DNA of 19,732 bases. Source: CAYNRQ01 sp964399875. GTDB lineage: Archaea; Aenigmatarchaeota; Aenigmatarchaeia; QMZP01. A program made the translations under genes and the position numbers. A model generated the notes under the pieces. The model made no database searches. It saw only the letters and a program-made list of their open reading frames with translations, and was not told the origin of the DNA. Positions 7,468-14,405 of the stretch are shown one piece after another. The stretch is from NCBI GenBank assembly GCA_964399875.1, contig CAYNRQ010000015.1:1-19732 (forward strand), written 5' to 3'. The stretch's first letter is position 1, and every line of letters starts with the position of its first letter.

Positions 7468-8004
7468 TTATTCCTTGCACTCGATCTCTCTTTCTATTGT
7501 GCCTGCCGGGACTACAATCCTGTATTTGCATCTAGCTCCCCTGCCAACGTACCAATATAAATCATATTCATCATCACCATCATCACCTGAAACTGTGTAT
7601 GATTCTTTTGTGTTGTTCGAAACAGTGCAGTTTAAATCCCTGATCCTGCCCTGTGCACCTGGATCAATCACATCACCGTCAGGGAATGAAAAAACAGCTT
7701 CTTTTTCTGCAGGTGAAATCCTTTGCACAAGATTGCTGATGTTGACTTTATGGTCCCCTATATTCCTGATGTAAATGTCTACTATCCCTGGATAAGCTAT
7801 CAGCGTGTATCCCCGTCCAGGATCGGCACAATCATCACCGCAGTCTACTTTCGGATCAATGCTGCAGTAAATACCCTTGACCTCCACGTTCTCTGTTATG
7901 CTAGTCCAGTATGACCACAGGTATATGAATGCTGCTCCGCCGATTGCCACTGTAATAAGAAGCACAATAATAATTGCTATTATGGGTGATATTCCTTTCC
8001 TCAT
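7468..8004 (-). CDS. Archaeal type IV pilin with six cysteines
   Basis: This 178-aa secreted filament subunit or minor pilin has a class III leader: MRKG followed by ISPIIAIIIVLLIT. Cleavage is expected after Gly4, and the hydrophobic helix runs to about residue 30. The soluble domain holds cysteines at 47, 55, 59, 126, 159 and 176 that could form three disulfides. It also has N-glycosylation sequons NIS, NCT and NNT and an acidic Gly-Asp loop near 140-147. The ATG is set by a strong Shine-Dalgarno GGAGGT (8008-8013 on this strand). It is oriented against the pilus operon and separated from it by the gene-free stretch, but could supply an alternative subunit to that machine. It shares a divergent promoter region with the next gene. 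Confidence 0.88.
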   Translation of the reverse strand: MRKGISPIIAIIIVLLITVAIGGAAFIYLWSYWTSITENVEVKGIYCSIDPKVDCGDDCADPGRGYTLIAYPGIVDIYIRNIGDHKVNISNLVQRISPAEKEAVFSFPDGDVIDPGAQGRIRDLNCTVSNNTKESYTVSGDDGDDEYDLYWYVGRGARCKYRIVVPAGTIEREIECKE

Positions 8005-8007
8005 ATT

Positions 8008-8013
8008 ACCTCC
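8008..8013 (-). promoter_or_regulatory. Strong Shine-Dalgarno of the Cys-rich pilin
   Basis: A complete GGAGGT lies 3 nt before the ATG. It fits a short leader from a TATA box at 8037-8045 and contrasts with the leaderless style of most neighbours. Confidence 0.7.
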
Positions 8014-8018
8014 TAATT

Positions 8019-8045
8019 AATTTATGTCCCTTCTCCTTTATAAAA
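8019..8045. promoter_or_regulatory. Interlaced divergent promoters
   Basis: Two TATA-like boxes lie in the 47-bp gap. TTTATAAAA (8037-8045) is placed correctly for the minus-strand pilin, with a start near 8015. AATTTATG (8019-8026) sits 26-30 nt before the plus-strand ATG at 8052. Each box would lie within or beside the other gene's initiation region, so the two promoters may compete. Confidence 0.45.
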
Positions 8046-8051
8046 TTATAC

Positions 8052-8714
8052 ATGAAAACAGAAATTTCCAGACAGCTTATGCACCTTTCAGGCATTGCCT
8101 TTGTGTTCCTGGCCCGGTTTACAGGAAGCATTTTAACATCCCTTTATTTCATAATGATAGCTGTTTCCTTCCTTGTCTATTCCTGGTTTGTGAAAAGAGA
8201 GGAAAAGATGCTTAAGAATTTTATACACAGGTTTGAAACAAGGCTAAGGAACATTGCGCTTGGCATGGAAAGGAACGGTATTTCAAGGCCATTCATCGGA
8301 GCGTTCTGGTTTTATTTCTCATGCGGCTTAACATTCCTGATCTTTCCCCTAACCATTGCCTCAGCAGCGTGCGCTGTGCTTACTGTGGGGGATGCGTTAT
8401 CCACCCTTGTAGGAAAAAAATATGGCAAACATAAGATAATAGGCAAGAAAACCATGGAAGGCTCTCTGGCCTTTTTCACAGGCTCCTTCTTTATATCCCT
8501 TGTCTTTATCAGCCCCTCTCTTGCTTTAATAGGTGCTGGTGCTGGTGCTTTAATAGAGCTTATACCAGAGATTTCACCCCTGAAAAAGTTCTCTAGGAAA
8601 GGAACGCTGGATGATAACCTGCTCATACCTTTATTAACAGGCCTTGTAATCTATGCAATTCATGTTGCTTATTTTCCGGACATGGGAATCATCCCACTGT
8701 TTTACTGCCACTAA
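8052..8714 (+). CDS. SEC59/DGK1/VTE5-family membrane kinase (dolichol- or polyprenol-kinase-like)
   Basis: This 220-aa multi-spanning membrane protein belongs to the family of CTP-dependent lipid alcohol kinases (dolichol, diacylglycerol, phytol). It begins MKTEISRQLMHLSG, the usual start with a His near the first helix. It then shows the signature GDALSTLVGKKYG (G113-D114), followed by K.MEGS and FFTGSF. A later acidic loop (ELIPE...DDNLLIP) is also typical of the family. The natural substrate in archaea is uncertain; dolichol or another isoprenoid alcohol for glycan or lipid turnover is a reasonable guess. The sequence can be read upstream to 7974, but that would overlap the divergent pilin, and the TATA-to-ATG spacing supports 8052. 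Confidence 0.82.
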   Translation: MKTEISRQLMHLSGIAFVFLARFTGSILTSLYFIMIAVSFLVYSWFVKREEKMLKNFIHRFETRLRNIALGMERNGISRPFIGAFWFYFSCGLTFLIFPLTIASAACAVLTVGDALSTLVGKKYGKHKIIGKKTMEGSLAFFTGSFFISLVFISPSLALIGAGAGALIELIPEISPLKKFSRKGTLDDNLLIPLLTGLVIYAIHVAYFPDMGIIPLFYCH

Positions 8715-8735
8715 ATTCCCCCAAACCGTTACCTT

Positions 8736-8743
8736 TTTAAATA
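8736..8743 (+). promoter_or_regulatory. TATA box of ATP-grasp gene
   Basis: TTTAAATA, in a T-rich run that could also end the preceding transcript, is centred 31 nt before the ATG at 8771. This implies a leader of about 5 nt. Confidence 0.5.
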
Positions 8744-8770
8744 AAGACTCTTTAGAGTTTATGTGAAAGA

Positions 8771-9706
8771 ATGGCCAACAATAATGGAAATGCGCTTTGC
8801 ATAATAGGTCAGGAAAAAAGCCAGTCCAATATAAATCTATTAGAAGAGGCCAAAAAGAGATTTGACTCTGTTTTCTTTGTGACAATAGATGGTATTGGTA
8901 TTGGTCTGGAGAAAAGCTTTTCAATAAACTACAGATCCACTGACCTGCTCAAATTCAGGGCTATTTTTCCAAGAATTCCCAGGATATACTGTTCATTTGC
9001 CTATCAGCTCCTTTCACTTTTTCCTGAGGATACCTACATGCCAATAAAACCCATATCCTTCCTACTGGCGGATGAAAGATTCTTCCTTCTAACCGTTTTA
9101 AGAAAAAGAGGAATATCAACAATAAATCTTCATTCAGCAAGGAGCCAGAAGGCAGCATCCAGGATTATAGAAGAGGTAAAATTCCCTATAGTTATAAGAA
9201 CACCGGAAAAGAAAACAGGTGTTATTGTGAAAAACAAGACAGAGGCCAAGAGCATAATAGATGCACTTGCAAGCCTAAAGCAGCCAATACTTCTGGAAGA
9301 CCTTGTCAACAGCATGGTTTCTGTTTTTGTTGCTGAACCAGATATTATAGCATCGGTTAAGAAAAAAACAAAGGAAAAGGACGTTGTTTTTGCAAAGGGG
9401 GAATTAAAGACCCAAAAGATAAACATAGAAACACAGCAGCTGGCCATGGATGCAGTTAAATCTATAGATGCGCAGATAGCAAGGGTCGATATCAGCCTTA
9501 ATGGAGAACCAAAGGTTGTGAACATTGATTTGAATCCCGGCCTGACAGAAGCAAGCAAGGCAGCAGGTGTAAACCTGCCCCAAAAGATCATACAATCCAT
9601 ATATGAGAATTACAAGAATTACAAGGAGAAACCTCTTTTAATGAAATTCTTTGAGGATGCAAAAAGCGTAGTAAAGGATGTCTTAAAGGCCAAGCAGATG
9701 CTCTAA
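8771..9706 (+). CDS. RimK-like ATP-grasp protein
   Basis: This 311-aa soluble protein has an ATP-grasp fold similar to the RimK/LysX carboxylate-amine ligases. An N-terminal domain (about 1-95) is followed by a segment LADERFFLLTVLRKRGIST that matches the family's domain entry. A lysine-rich ATP-binding region with FPIVIRTPEKKTGV (about 138-152) comes next. Near the C-terminus is the metal-binding element NIDLNPGLTEASKAAG (D253 and N255). That acidic-Asn pair is typical of active ATP-grasp enzymes. The usual glycine-rich loop is weak (KKTGVIVKNK), and the substrate is unknown. Ligation of an amino acid to a protein, peptide or cofactor is the general expectation. The gene stands between unrelated membrane proteins, so context does not help. 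Confidence 0.75.
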   Translation: MANNNGNALCIIGQEKSQSNINLLEEAKKRFDSVFFVTIDGIGIGLEKSFSINYRSTDLLKFRAIFPRIPRIYCSFAYQLLSLFPEDTYMPIKPISFLLADERFFLLTVLRKRGISTINLHSARSQKAASRIIEEVKFPIVIRTPEKKTGVIVKNKTEAKSIIDALASLKQPILLEDLVNSMVSVFVAEPDIIASVKKKTKEKDVVFAKGELKTQKINIETQQLAMDAVKSIDAQIARVDISLNGEPKVVNIDLNPGLTEASKAAGVNLPQKIIQSIYENYKNYKEKPLLMKFFEDAKSVVKDVLKAKQML

Positions 9707-9827
9707 GAGCCGATTCTCAACAACTCAATACTGGTTTGAATCAATAAACGGATGTTGCTGGCCAACAACCACTGATTTATCCAGCAATGCACCGCATACT
9801 GTGCTGATATGCTTATTTTAAGGAAAG

Positions 9828-9840
9828 TTTATAAATATAA
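9828..9840 (+). promoter_or_regulatory. TATA box of MscS-like gene
   Basis: TTTATAAATATAA is centred about 32 nt before the ATG at 9866. The 120 bp between the preceding stop and this box shows no gene; it holds only an imperfect palindrome around TGTTGCTGGCCAACAAC. Confidence 0.55.
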
Positions 9841-9865
9841 TAAGAGATTAAATTAACTGAGTCAT

Positions 9866-10711
9866 ATGGATATAAATGCATTTTTCCAGTCCATAGGAGC
9901 ATGGATAGTCAACTTTTTTAACAGCCTTGTACCAGATTATATCCTGCCCAATCTTCAGCTGATACTAGAGGTAGTAATCCTGCTCATTGCCGCTTATATT
10001 GTTGGAAAGATAAGCAAGTTTATCGTAACGAAATTCATGTCTGTTATTGGTTTGAAGAAGATAACCTCAAAAACATGGGCAGAGGGAATACTGAAGGTAA
10101 CCGGTTACAGGGGAACTGTTGTTGAGCTGATTGGGGACATGGTGAAGTGGCTGATATATTTGTTATTTTTTGCCCTTATAATCCAGACAATAGGCCTTCC
10201 TGGGGTTGCGGATATTTTTACGCAGATAGCAATATTTATGCCAAGATTTATAGGAGCTGTGCTGATAATTGTTATAGGCTTCATGATTGCTGATTTCTTT
10301 GGTAAGGTGTTCGAGGAGGCTGGAAGAAGATTTCTAAAAGAAGAGGTCCTGGCCTCTCTGGCAGGCGGTCTTGCAAGGTATTCATTTGCCTTTGTTATAG
10401 TTATAATGGCCCTGTCCCTCATAGGCATTGACACAGCCTCTCTGATGATAATGTTTGCCATAATACTTTCCACCTTTATGATAGTTTTTGTAATAGGCAT
10501 AAAGGATATATTCCCAAACTTCACAGCAGCTGTTTATTTAAACAAAAAACTGAAACCAGGGGAGCATATAAAAGTCGGTAAATATTCAGGTGTGGTTGAA
10601 AAGATAGAGCCGCTTTCTGTTACTTTAAAAAATGGCGCCAAAAGTATAACAATACCTAATTCTGTTTTTATAAATAATCCAATTGAAAAGATTGAGAAAA
10701 AAACAAAGTAA
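9866..10711 (+). CDS. MscS-family mechanosensitive channel-like membrane protein
   Basis: This 281-aa protein probably acts as a membrane-tension-gated or CmpX-like channel. It has about five hydrophobic helices. One lies near 30-50. A pair lies at about 90-110 and 125-148 with the repeated R/K.IGAVLIIVIGF pattern seen in 'TM helix' repeats. Two more lie at about 170-186 and 190-214. It ends in an MscS-type beta domain (KLKPGEHIKVGKYSGVVEKI, then SVTLKNGAKSITIPNS, then NNPIEK). The large C-terminal vestibule of E. coli MscS is missing, as in many short family members. A T-run at 10721-10725 after the stop is a probable terminator. Confidence 0.85.
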   Translation: MDINAFFQSIGAWIVNFFNSLVPDYILPNLQLILEVVILLIAAYIVGKISKFIVTKFMSVIGLKKITSKTWAEGILKVTGYRGTVVELIGDMVKWLIYLLFFALIIQTIGLPGVADIFTQIAIFMPRFIGAVLIIVIGFMIADFFGKVFEEAGRRFLKEEVLASLAGGLARYSFAFVIVIMALSLIGIDTASLMIMFAIILSTFMIVFVIGIKDIFPNFTAAVYLNKKLKPGEHIKVGKYSGVVEKIEPLSVTLKNGAKSITIPNSVFINNPIEKIEKKTK

Positions 10712-10740
10712 ATCAATCTATTTTTAACTTTCCTCAACCA

Positions 10741-10749
10741 ATATATTTA
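10741..10749 (+). promoter_or_regulatory. TATA-like box upstream of hairpin leader
   Basis: ATATATTTA, about 26 nt before 10771. It would start a transcript that begins just ahead of the hairpin series and more than 100 nt before the ATG preferred for the aminopeptidase. Confidence 0.4.
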
Positions 10750-10789
10750 ATCTGAACCCACTGGTAATCTACACTAAGTGGTTTCAGAG

Positions 10790-10875
10790 CTTGTCTCTTG
10801 AGGCAAGATATACAGCGCCTCTGCATAAGAGATGCAGACTGCGAAACAACAAACGCAGGTTTTAAGTTTAACCTG
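10790..10875 (+). other. Series of four small hairpins, the last two mutually exclusive
   Basis: Four stems follow one another: CTTGTC/GGCAAG (10790-10795 with 10802-10807, one G-U pair), TCTGCAT/ATGCAGA (10820-10826 with 10832-10838), CTGCG/CGCAG (10839-10843 with 10854-10858) and CAGGTT/AACCTG (10856-10861 with 10870-10875). Stems 3 and 4 share 10856-10858, so only one can form at a time. This is either a structured 5' leader or chance structure in the beginning of the coding region, if translation starts at the TTG at 10798. Confidence 0.4.
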
Positions 10876-10884
10876 AGAGATTGG

Positions 10885-11961
10885 ATGGATTCGAAAAAAT
10901 TTGCCAGCTGGGTAAAAGAAAAAAGAATATCGTCCCAGATTGAAAAAGGATCCGTGTATCTAAAGAATGTATTTAAGAACTGCTTAAATGCAAAGAATGA
11001 AAAGGTATTGATTATCAGCGACTGGGGCCATAACGGCAATTTTATTGCCAGCATACTGGCCGGCGGTTACTATTCTGCTGCAAAGGATTTAGAATTAAAT
11101 GCAGCGCTGATATTGCAGAATGAAAAGATATCCATGGAACCTGCTGAACCAAAAATAGTGGATGCCCTGGACAACCTGTCTGAGGGAAATATAGTGGTCC
11201 TTTCAGTGTCCAATAAACTGGGTGAAATCAAAAAAATAGGAAAAAGCTTCAGAAGGTTTGCCAAAGAGAGAAAACATAAATTTATTTCAGCAACAGGCCT
11301 GGGTGTAATAAGCAATGATAAATTGCCCTTTGTTCTAAATTCAATAAACATAGATTACTGCAAACTGCATGAAAAACAGCAAAAAATAAAGCATATACTT
11401 GACCATGGAAAAGAGATTCACGTATCCACTGATGCAGGCACAGATCTGTATATCAACATAAGGAATTGCGAATCCATATCCAATGACGGAAAATATGACC
11501 ATCCGGGTTCAGGTGGAAATATACCAGCAGGTGAGGTTTACATCCCTCCGGTAAGAGGAAAATCAAACGGAAAACTGGTTATAGATGCAAGTTCCAGAAA
11601 CCAGGAAGGCACATTGTTGATAAAAAAACCCATAACACTAACCATAGAAAAAGGAAAGATTACAGATATAAGGGGCGGAATAGAGGCAGAACTATTAGAA
11701 ATAAGTCTGAATTCTGCCGAGGAAAGATCCAAATATCCTGAAAGAGTGAGAAGTTTGGGAGAGTTTGGCATAGGTACAAACCCGAACGCAAAGATAATAG
11801 GCTCAATGCTGGTAGATGAAAAAGTGATAGGCACAGCACATGCAGGCATAGGCTCTAACTACTGGTTCGGCGGGGATATCAAGACGATAGTGCATTTTGA
11901 TCAGGTATTCAGGAGCCCCAAGATAGAAATAGATAATGAAAAGTTAAACGTTTTTAAGTAA
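10885..11961 (+). CDS. Aminopeptidase, M29/AmpS-like (COG2309-type)
   Basis: This is a predicted metal-dependent aminopeptidase of 358 aa that would trim N-terminal residues from peptides in the cytoplasm. The N-terminal half (KNVFKNCLNAKNEKVLIISD onward) matches the nucleotide-fold-like part of the family. The C-terminal half holds HVSTDAGTDLYI, a PAGEVYIPPV segment and the metal-site residues expected for M29: E293 (LGEFGIG), E312 (VDEKV), H319 (AHAGIG), Y323 or so (NYWFGG), and H337 with D339 (VHFDQVF). Reading can extend back to a TTG at 10798 (29 more residues), but that part overlaps the hairpin series and contains no ATG or GTG, so the ATG at 10885 is preferred. The 3' end overlaps the next, convergent gene by 18 bp. 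Confidence 0.82.
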   Translation: MDSKKFASWVKEKRISSQIEKGSVYLKNVFKNCLNAKNEKVLIISDWGHNGNFIASILAGGYYSAAKDLELNAALILQNEKISMEPAEPKIVDALDNLSEGNIVVLSVSNKLGEIKKIGKSFRRFAKERKHKFISATGLGVISNDKLPFVLNSINIDYCKLHEKQQKIKHILDHGKEIHVSTDAGTDLYINIRNCESISNDGKYDHPGSGGNIPAGEVYIPPVRGKSNGKLVIDASSRNQEGTLLIKKPITLTIEKGKITDIRGGIEAELLEISLNSAEERSKYPERVRSLGEFGIGTNPNAKIIGSMLVDEKVIGTAHAGIGSNYWFGGDIKTIVHFDQVFRSPKIEIDNEKLNVFK

Positions 11962-12948
11962 ATACTCGGCCATTTCTTTGCTCTGTGTCACGGGATCAAA
12001 CGCTTTTATTTTTGTTATATCTTCTATTTCCTTTCTGCCAAGTGCTGTTATTGTTCCCAGCCCGCATATAATGACAGGCACAACCCCAAATTTCTCTTTT
12101 AGATACATCTTACCGCCGTATGCACCCAGTGCATCATTGCAGCTAAGCACAAATTCCGGTCTGCATCTGTTCACAACCTTGCTTTTGAGAAGCATGGATG
12201 TTTCTCTCTGCAGAATACCATCTGCTATTTCTAGCACAATAAAATCCGGGTTTGCTGAAGCCAGGTTGCTGAATATTCTCATGAAAACATCCTCAAGCTC
12301 ATCTATAGAAAGATTTGCTGTTGAAGGGAATCCTGCATCTATTATACCATAAACCAATTTCGCACCCTTTTTTTTGTAAGACATGATGTCATTCACATTT
12401 CCTATCCCTGTTATCTTCCCCCCGCATGCAGAATAGCCTGCTTTGACCAGACCTTCCACAAGCCCTGCTGTTGTCGTGGTCTTTCCTGACTCCATATTTG
12501 CACCCACAGAAATTACAAGCTTTGGCTCTTTTTTTATTTCAAGCACATCAATAGCAAAATCCTTGATATTGACTTTCCTGCCCCTTTCTGAGAGAAAACC
12601 AAGGAATTCAAGTTCTAGGGGAATAAAGTCTGCTCTGGCTGATATAACAGCACCACTTGTTCCCCCCTGTTCAAGGAGGTTTATAGTATCACCTTTTTTC
12701 AGGCGTTCAGGAACCTTTCCCTCCAGAACCCTGGTTGCGTACCTGTCGCTAAGAGCAGAAAGGAACACATCACCCTTTTTTATATACAGCTTTTCGGCCT
12801 CTGGACTGCGTATGTATTTTATGAAGGATTCTTTGGATTTAACCTTTACAAGAACAACATCACCCTTCTCGCATTCTGCTTCTTCTATAAGCTCAATTCT
12901 ATCAGGAATCTTAACATTCTTGGTTACAGCAGATATCTTGAATTTCAT
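11944..12948 (-). CDS. P-loop NTPase, BioD/MobB-like (SIMIBI-type), function unknown
   Basis: This 334-aa soluble protein has two parts. Residues 1-110 are beta-rich, with repeated KGDVVLVKV and KGDVFLSA elements. Residues 142-334 form a P-loop domain. Its Walker A is GANMESGKT (149-157), close in pattern to the dethiobiotin synthetase and MobB class. A switch-like IDAGFPST, the hydrophobic-acidic string FIVLEIADGILQRET and a late SCNDALGAYGG follow. The family is recognisable from bacterial and archaeal genomes but I know of no established reaction for it. An ATP- or GTP-dependent biosynthetic step is plausible. It converges with the aminopeptidase and neither neighbour suggests a pathway. 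A/T-rich sequence precedes the ATG without a clear ribosome-binding site. Confidence 0.65.
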   Translation of the reverse strand: MKFKISAVTKNVKIPDRIELIEEAECEKGDVVLVKVKSKESFIKYIRSPEAEKLYIKKGDVFLSALSDRYATRVLEGKVPERLKKGDTINLLEQGGTSGAVISARADFIPLELEFLGFLSERGRKVNIKDFAIDVLEIKKEPKLVISVGANMESGKTTTTAGLVEGLVKAGYSACGGKITGIGNVNDIMSYKKKGAKLVYGIIDAGFPSTANLSIDELEDVFMRIFSNLASANPDFIVLEIADGILQRETSMLLKSKVVNRCRPEFVLSCNDALGAYGGKMYLKEKFGVVPVIICGLGTITALGRKEIEDITKIKAFDPVTQSKEMAEYLLKNV

Positions 12949-13003
12949 AATATCTTATTAATAATATATCCACAAAGGGTTATTAGATTATGGTGAGTAT
13001 GTT

Positions 13004-14089
13004 TTATATTAATTGGTTTATCTTTTCAACAAGATATTCCATGTGCTTTTTTTTCAGATCCTGATGAATAGGGAGTGTAATTGTATGCCCGGCAATATAG
13101 CCAATATCCTTGTATAACCTTTTAACATCACGAGGAATCAGCTTGTTCCAGTGTATCAGCGTTTCTATGCCATTTCTCAGCAGATCCTTTCTTAACGCAT
13201 CTCTTTTCTCAGCCAGAACAGGGAAACCAAGCGGACAGACCCCGGCAGGAAGTTTATTAAAAATAGGTCTTACCTTGTCGTCCAGATTCTTCAAAACATA
13301 ATTAAAATTATATCTTCTTTTTCTCAAAACATCAGAGCTGTTTACGTTATTCATTATGTTTCTTGATATTCTGGACATTTCATAAAACCTGTTTGGATCA
13401 TGATAGATTTTTCTTTCTCTCTCCTTCATTTTTTTCCAGGCATCAAAGGGTTTTTGTACCCCTATTTTTAGGTAATACCATGTTTTAACAAATTCAAGGA
13501 GCTTTTGTGTTATGAACAGCGCCTGTTTTTTGTTCGGTCTTTTTGTGTTTTCGGGCAGAGGAAATTCCGTGTTATTAATCACAAGAGCGGCACCCTCTGG
13601 TAAGGGCAAAGTCTTCCTTAAACTGAAAAAGGCCATATCTCCAAAAGATCCAAGCAGCTTTCCCCTGTACCTGCTAAAAAGGGACTGTGCACAATCCTCA
13701 ATCAGATAAATCCCGTGCTTCTTGCATATTCGTCTGATTCTTTCCATATTCTGCGGAAATCCAAAATAATGTATAACCACAAGAGCCTTTGTTCTGCTGC
13801 TGATTTTCGTTTCCAAATCCTTGAAATCTATAGAAAGGTTTTTTTTCACACCAAAAAACCTTACCTTTTTTGTGAAAAGGCTGAAAGGCCTTGAAACAGT
13901 GTTGCACAGAAAGCCAGGCAACAGGACCTCATCCTTTGACGACAATTTTAATAATCTGCCTATTTCATAAGCAGCGTTTCTTCCATATGGATAAAAGACA
14001 ACTCTTTTGAAGTCAAAATCTTTCAATCGCCTTTCAGATCCCGGTTTCAATAAATCAGGAGAAACGCCAGGGAAATTAGACAAGTACAT
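13004..14089 (-). CDS. DegT/DnrJ/EryC1/StrS-family PLP aminotransferase
   Basis: This fold-type I PLP enzyme most often makes amino sugars for surface glycans. It has 361 aa from the chosen start. Expected elements are present: a Gly-Arg-Asn segment near the N-terminus (YPYGRNAAYEI), VVIHYFGFP, the PLP-ring Asp in IEDCAQS (D132) and the Schiff-base lysine in FFSLRKTLPLPEG (K159). The C-terminal region ends with HTITLPIHQDL, a normal family ending. The string can be read from 14128, but a TATA box (ATATATTTAAA, 14109-14119) lies inside that extension, about 26 nt before the ATG at 14089. A leaderless start at 14089 is therefore preferred; ATGs at 14098 and 14101 are alternatives. A link to pilin glycosylation is possible but unsupported by neighbours. 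Confidence 0.85.
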   Translation of the reverse strand: MYLSNFPGVSPDLLKPGSERRLKDFDFKRVVFYPYGRNAAYEIGRLLKLSSKDEVLLPGFLCNTVSRPFSLFTKKVRFFGVKKNLSIDFKDLETKISSRTKALVVIHYFGFPQNMERIRRICKKHGIYLIEDCAQSLFSRYRGKLLGSFGDMAFFSLRKTLPLPEGAALVINNTEFPLPENTKRPNKKQALFITQKLLEFVKTWYYLKIGVQKPFDAWKKMKERERKIYHDPNRFYEMSRISRNIMNNVNSSDVLRKRRYNFNYVLKNLDDKVRPIFNKLPAGVCPLGFPVLAEKRDALRKDLLRNGIETLIHWNKLIPRDVKRLYKDIGYIAGHTITLPIHQDLKKKHMEYLVEKINQLI

Positions 14090-14108
14090 TTTCTCCATCA
14101 TACCACAT

Positions 14109-14119
14109 ATATATTTAAA
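14109..14119 (-). promoter_or_regulatory. TATA box of the DegT-family gene
   Basis: Read on the minus strand it is TTTAAATATAT. Its centre is about 26 nt before the ATG at 14089, which decides the start of that gene. Confidence 0.5.
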
Positions 14120-14131
14120 AACAAACACTAC

Positions 14132-14139
14132 TTAAATAA
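14132..14139 (+). promoter_or_regulatory. TATA box of tRNA-Arg
   Basis: TTAAATAA is centred 35 nt before the first base of the mature tRNA. This fits a transcript start near 14162 and a 5' leader of about 9 nt removed by RNase P. Confidence 0.5.
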
Positions 14140-14208
14140 CACGTATCCATGCAAGTGGAATATGCTTTAAGGGCCCGTAGCTCAGCTGGATAGAGCGGCG
14201 GTCTTCTA

Positions 14209-14250
14209 TTCTATAGAAGATTCGAGACCTCTGGGTCTGTGAGAGAAGCA
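14209..14250 (+). other. tRNA intron 1, canonical 37/38 position
   Basis: This 42-nt intron lies after A37. The splice motif is strict. The central helix CTTC (14203-14206) pairs with GAAG (14245-14248), and the bulges TAT (14207-14209) and CAA (14249-14251) are each 3 nt. The outer helix is the anticodon stem, and a short inner helix TCT/AGA follows. Confidence 0.88.
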
Positions 14251-14272
14251 AGCCGTAGGTCGAGGGTTCGAA

Positions 14273-14391
14273 TCCCGAGCCCTTTCAAAAACAGATGGAC
14301 GACTTGGATCAATTATCTTAAGTCATCATCTTATGAAAGGTCTAGGATCACCCAAAAAACACTTTAGAAAAGCAGTCGGGGAATTCGAAAA
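14273..14391 (+). other. tRNA intron 2 in the T loop, position 59/60
   Basis: This 119-nt intron splits the T loop between A59 and T60. The central helix TTCG (14267-14270) pairs with CGAA (14386-14389), and the two bulges are both AAT (14271-14273 and 14390-14392). The outer helix is the complete T stem (GAGGG with CCCTT), and an inner helix CCCGA/TCGGG (14274-14278 with 14376-14380) closes most of the intron. Inside is another stem, GACTT/AAGTC (about 14306-14310 with 14325-14329). No homing-endonuclease reading frame is visible. It starts TCCCGAGCCCT, which resembles a tRNA 3' end and acts as a decoy. Confidence 0.8.
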
Positions 14392-14405
14392 TCCCTTCGG
14401 GCCCA

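Larger units (their letters stand above)
14171..14405 (+). tRNA. tRNA-Arg (anticodon UCU) with two introns
   Basis: The three exons 14171-14208, 14251-14272 and 14392-14405 join into a 74-nt cloverleaf. The acceptor GGGCCCG (14171-14177) pairs perfectly with CGGGCCC (14398-14404), and the discriminator is A (14405). The D stem is GCTC/GAGC. The anticodon stem GCGGT/GCCGT has G-U at both ends. The loop CTTCTAA has anticodon TCT at 14205-14207. The T stem GAGGG/CCCTT has one G-U pair and the loop is TTCGAAT. CCA is not encoded. It would read AGA and, by wobble, AGG. If the second intron is ignored, the apparent 3' end near 14285 cannot pair properly with the 5' end. A six-T run at 14411-14416 is a good terminator. 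The gene ends one base before the stop codon of the convergent lysS. Confidence 0.88.

Noticed and set aside
7974..8051. Longer N-terminus for the SEC59-like protein
   Set aside because: It would run through the divergent pilin start, its Shine-Dalgarno and both TATA boxes, and the known family start is MK...LMHLSG.
9764..9782. Imperfect palindrome TGTTGCTGGCCAACAACC as an operator
   Set aside because: Contains a mismatch, has no loop, lies well upstream of the next TATA box, and is of a size expected by chance.
14171..14285. A single-intron tRNA ending at the GAGCCCT near 14285
   Set aside because: With that end, the T stem and acceptor stem need the same bases and neither forms fully. Using the 14398-14404 end gives a perfect acceptor and an otherwise normal T arm.
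14286..14391. Homing endonuclease or guide RNA inside tRNA intron 2
   Set aside because: Too short for an endonuclease, and the only C-box-like ATGATGA is on the opposite strand without a partner D box.
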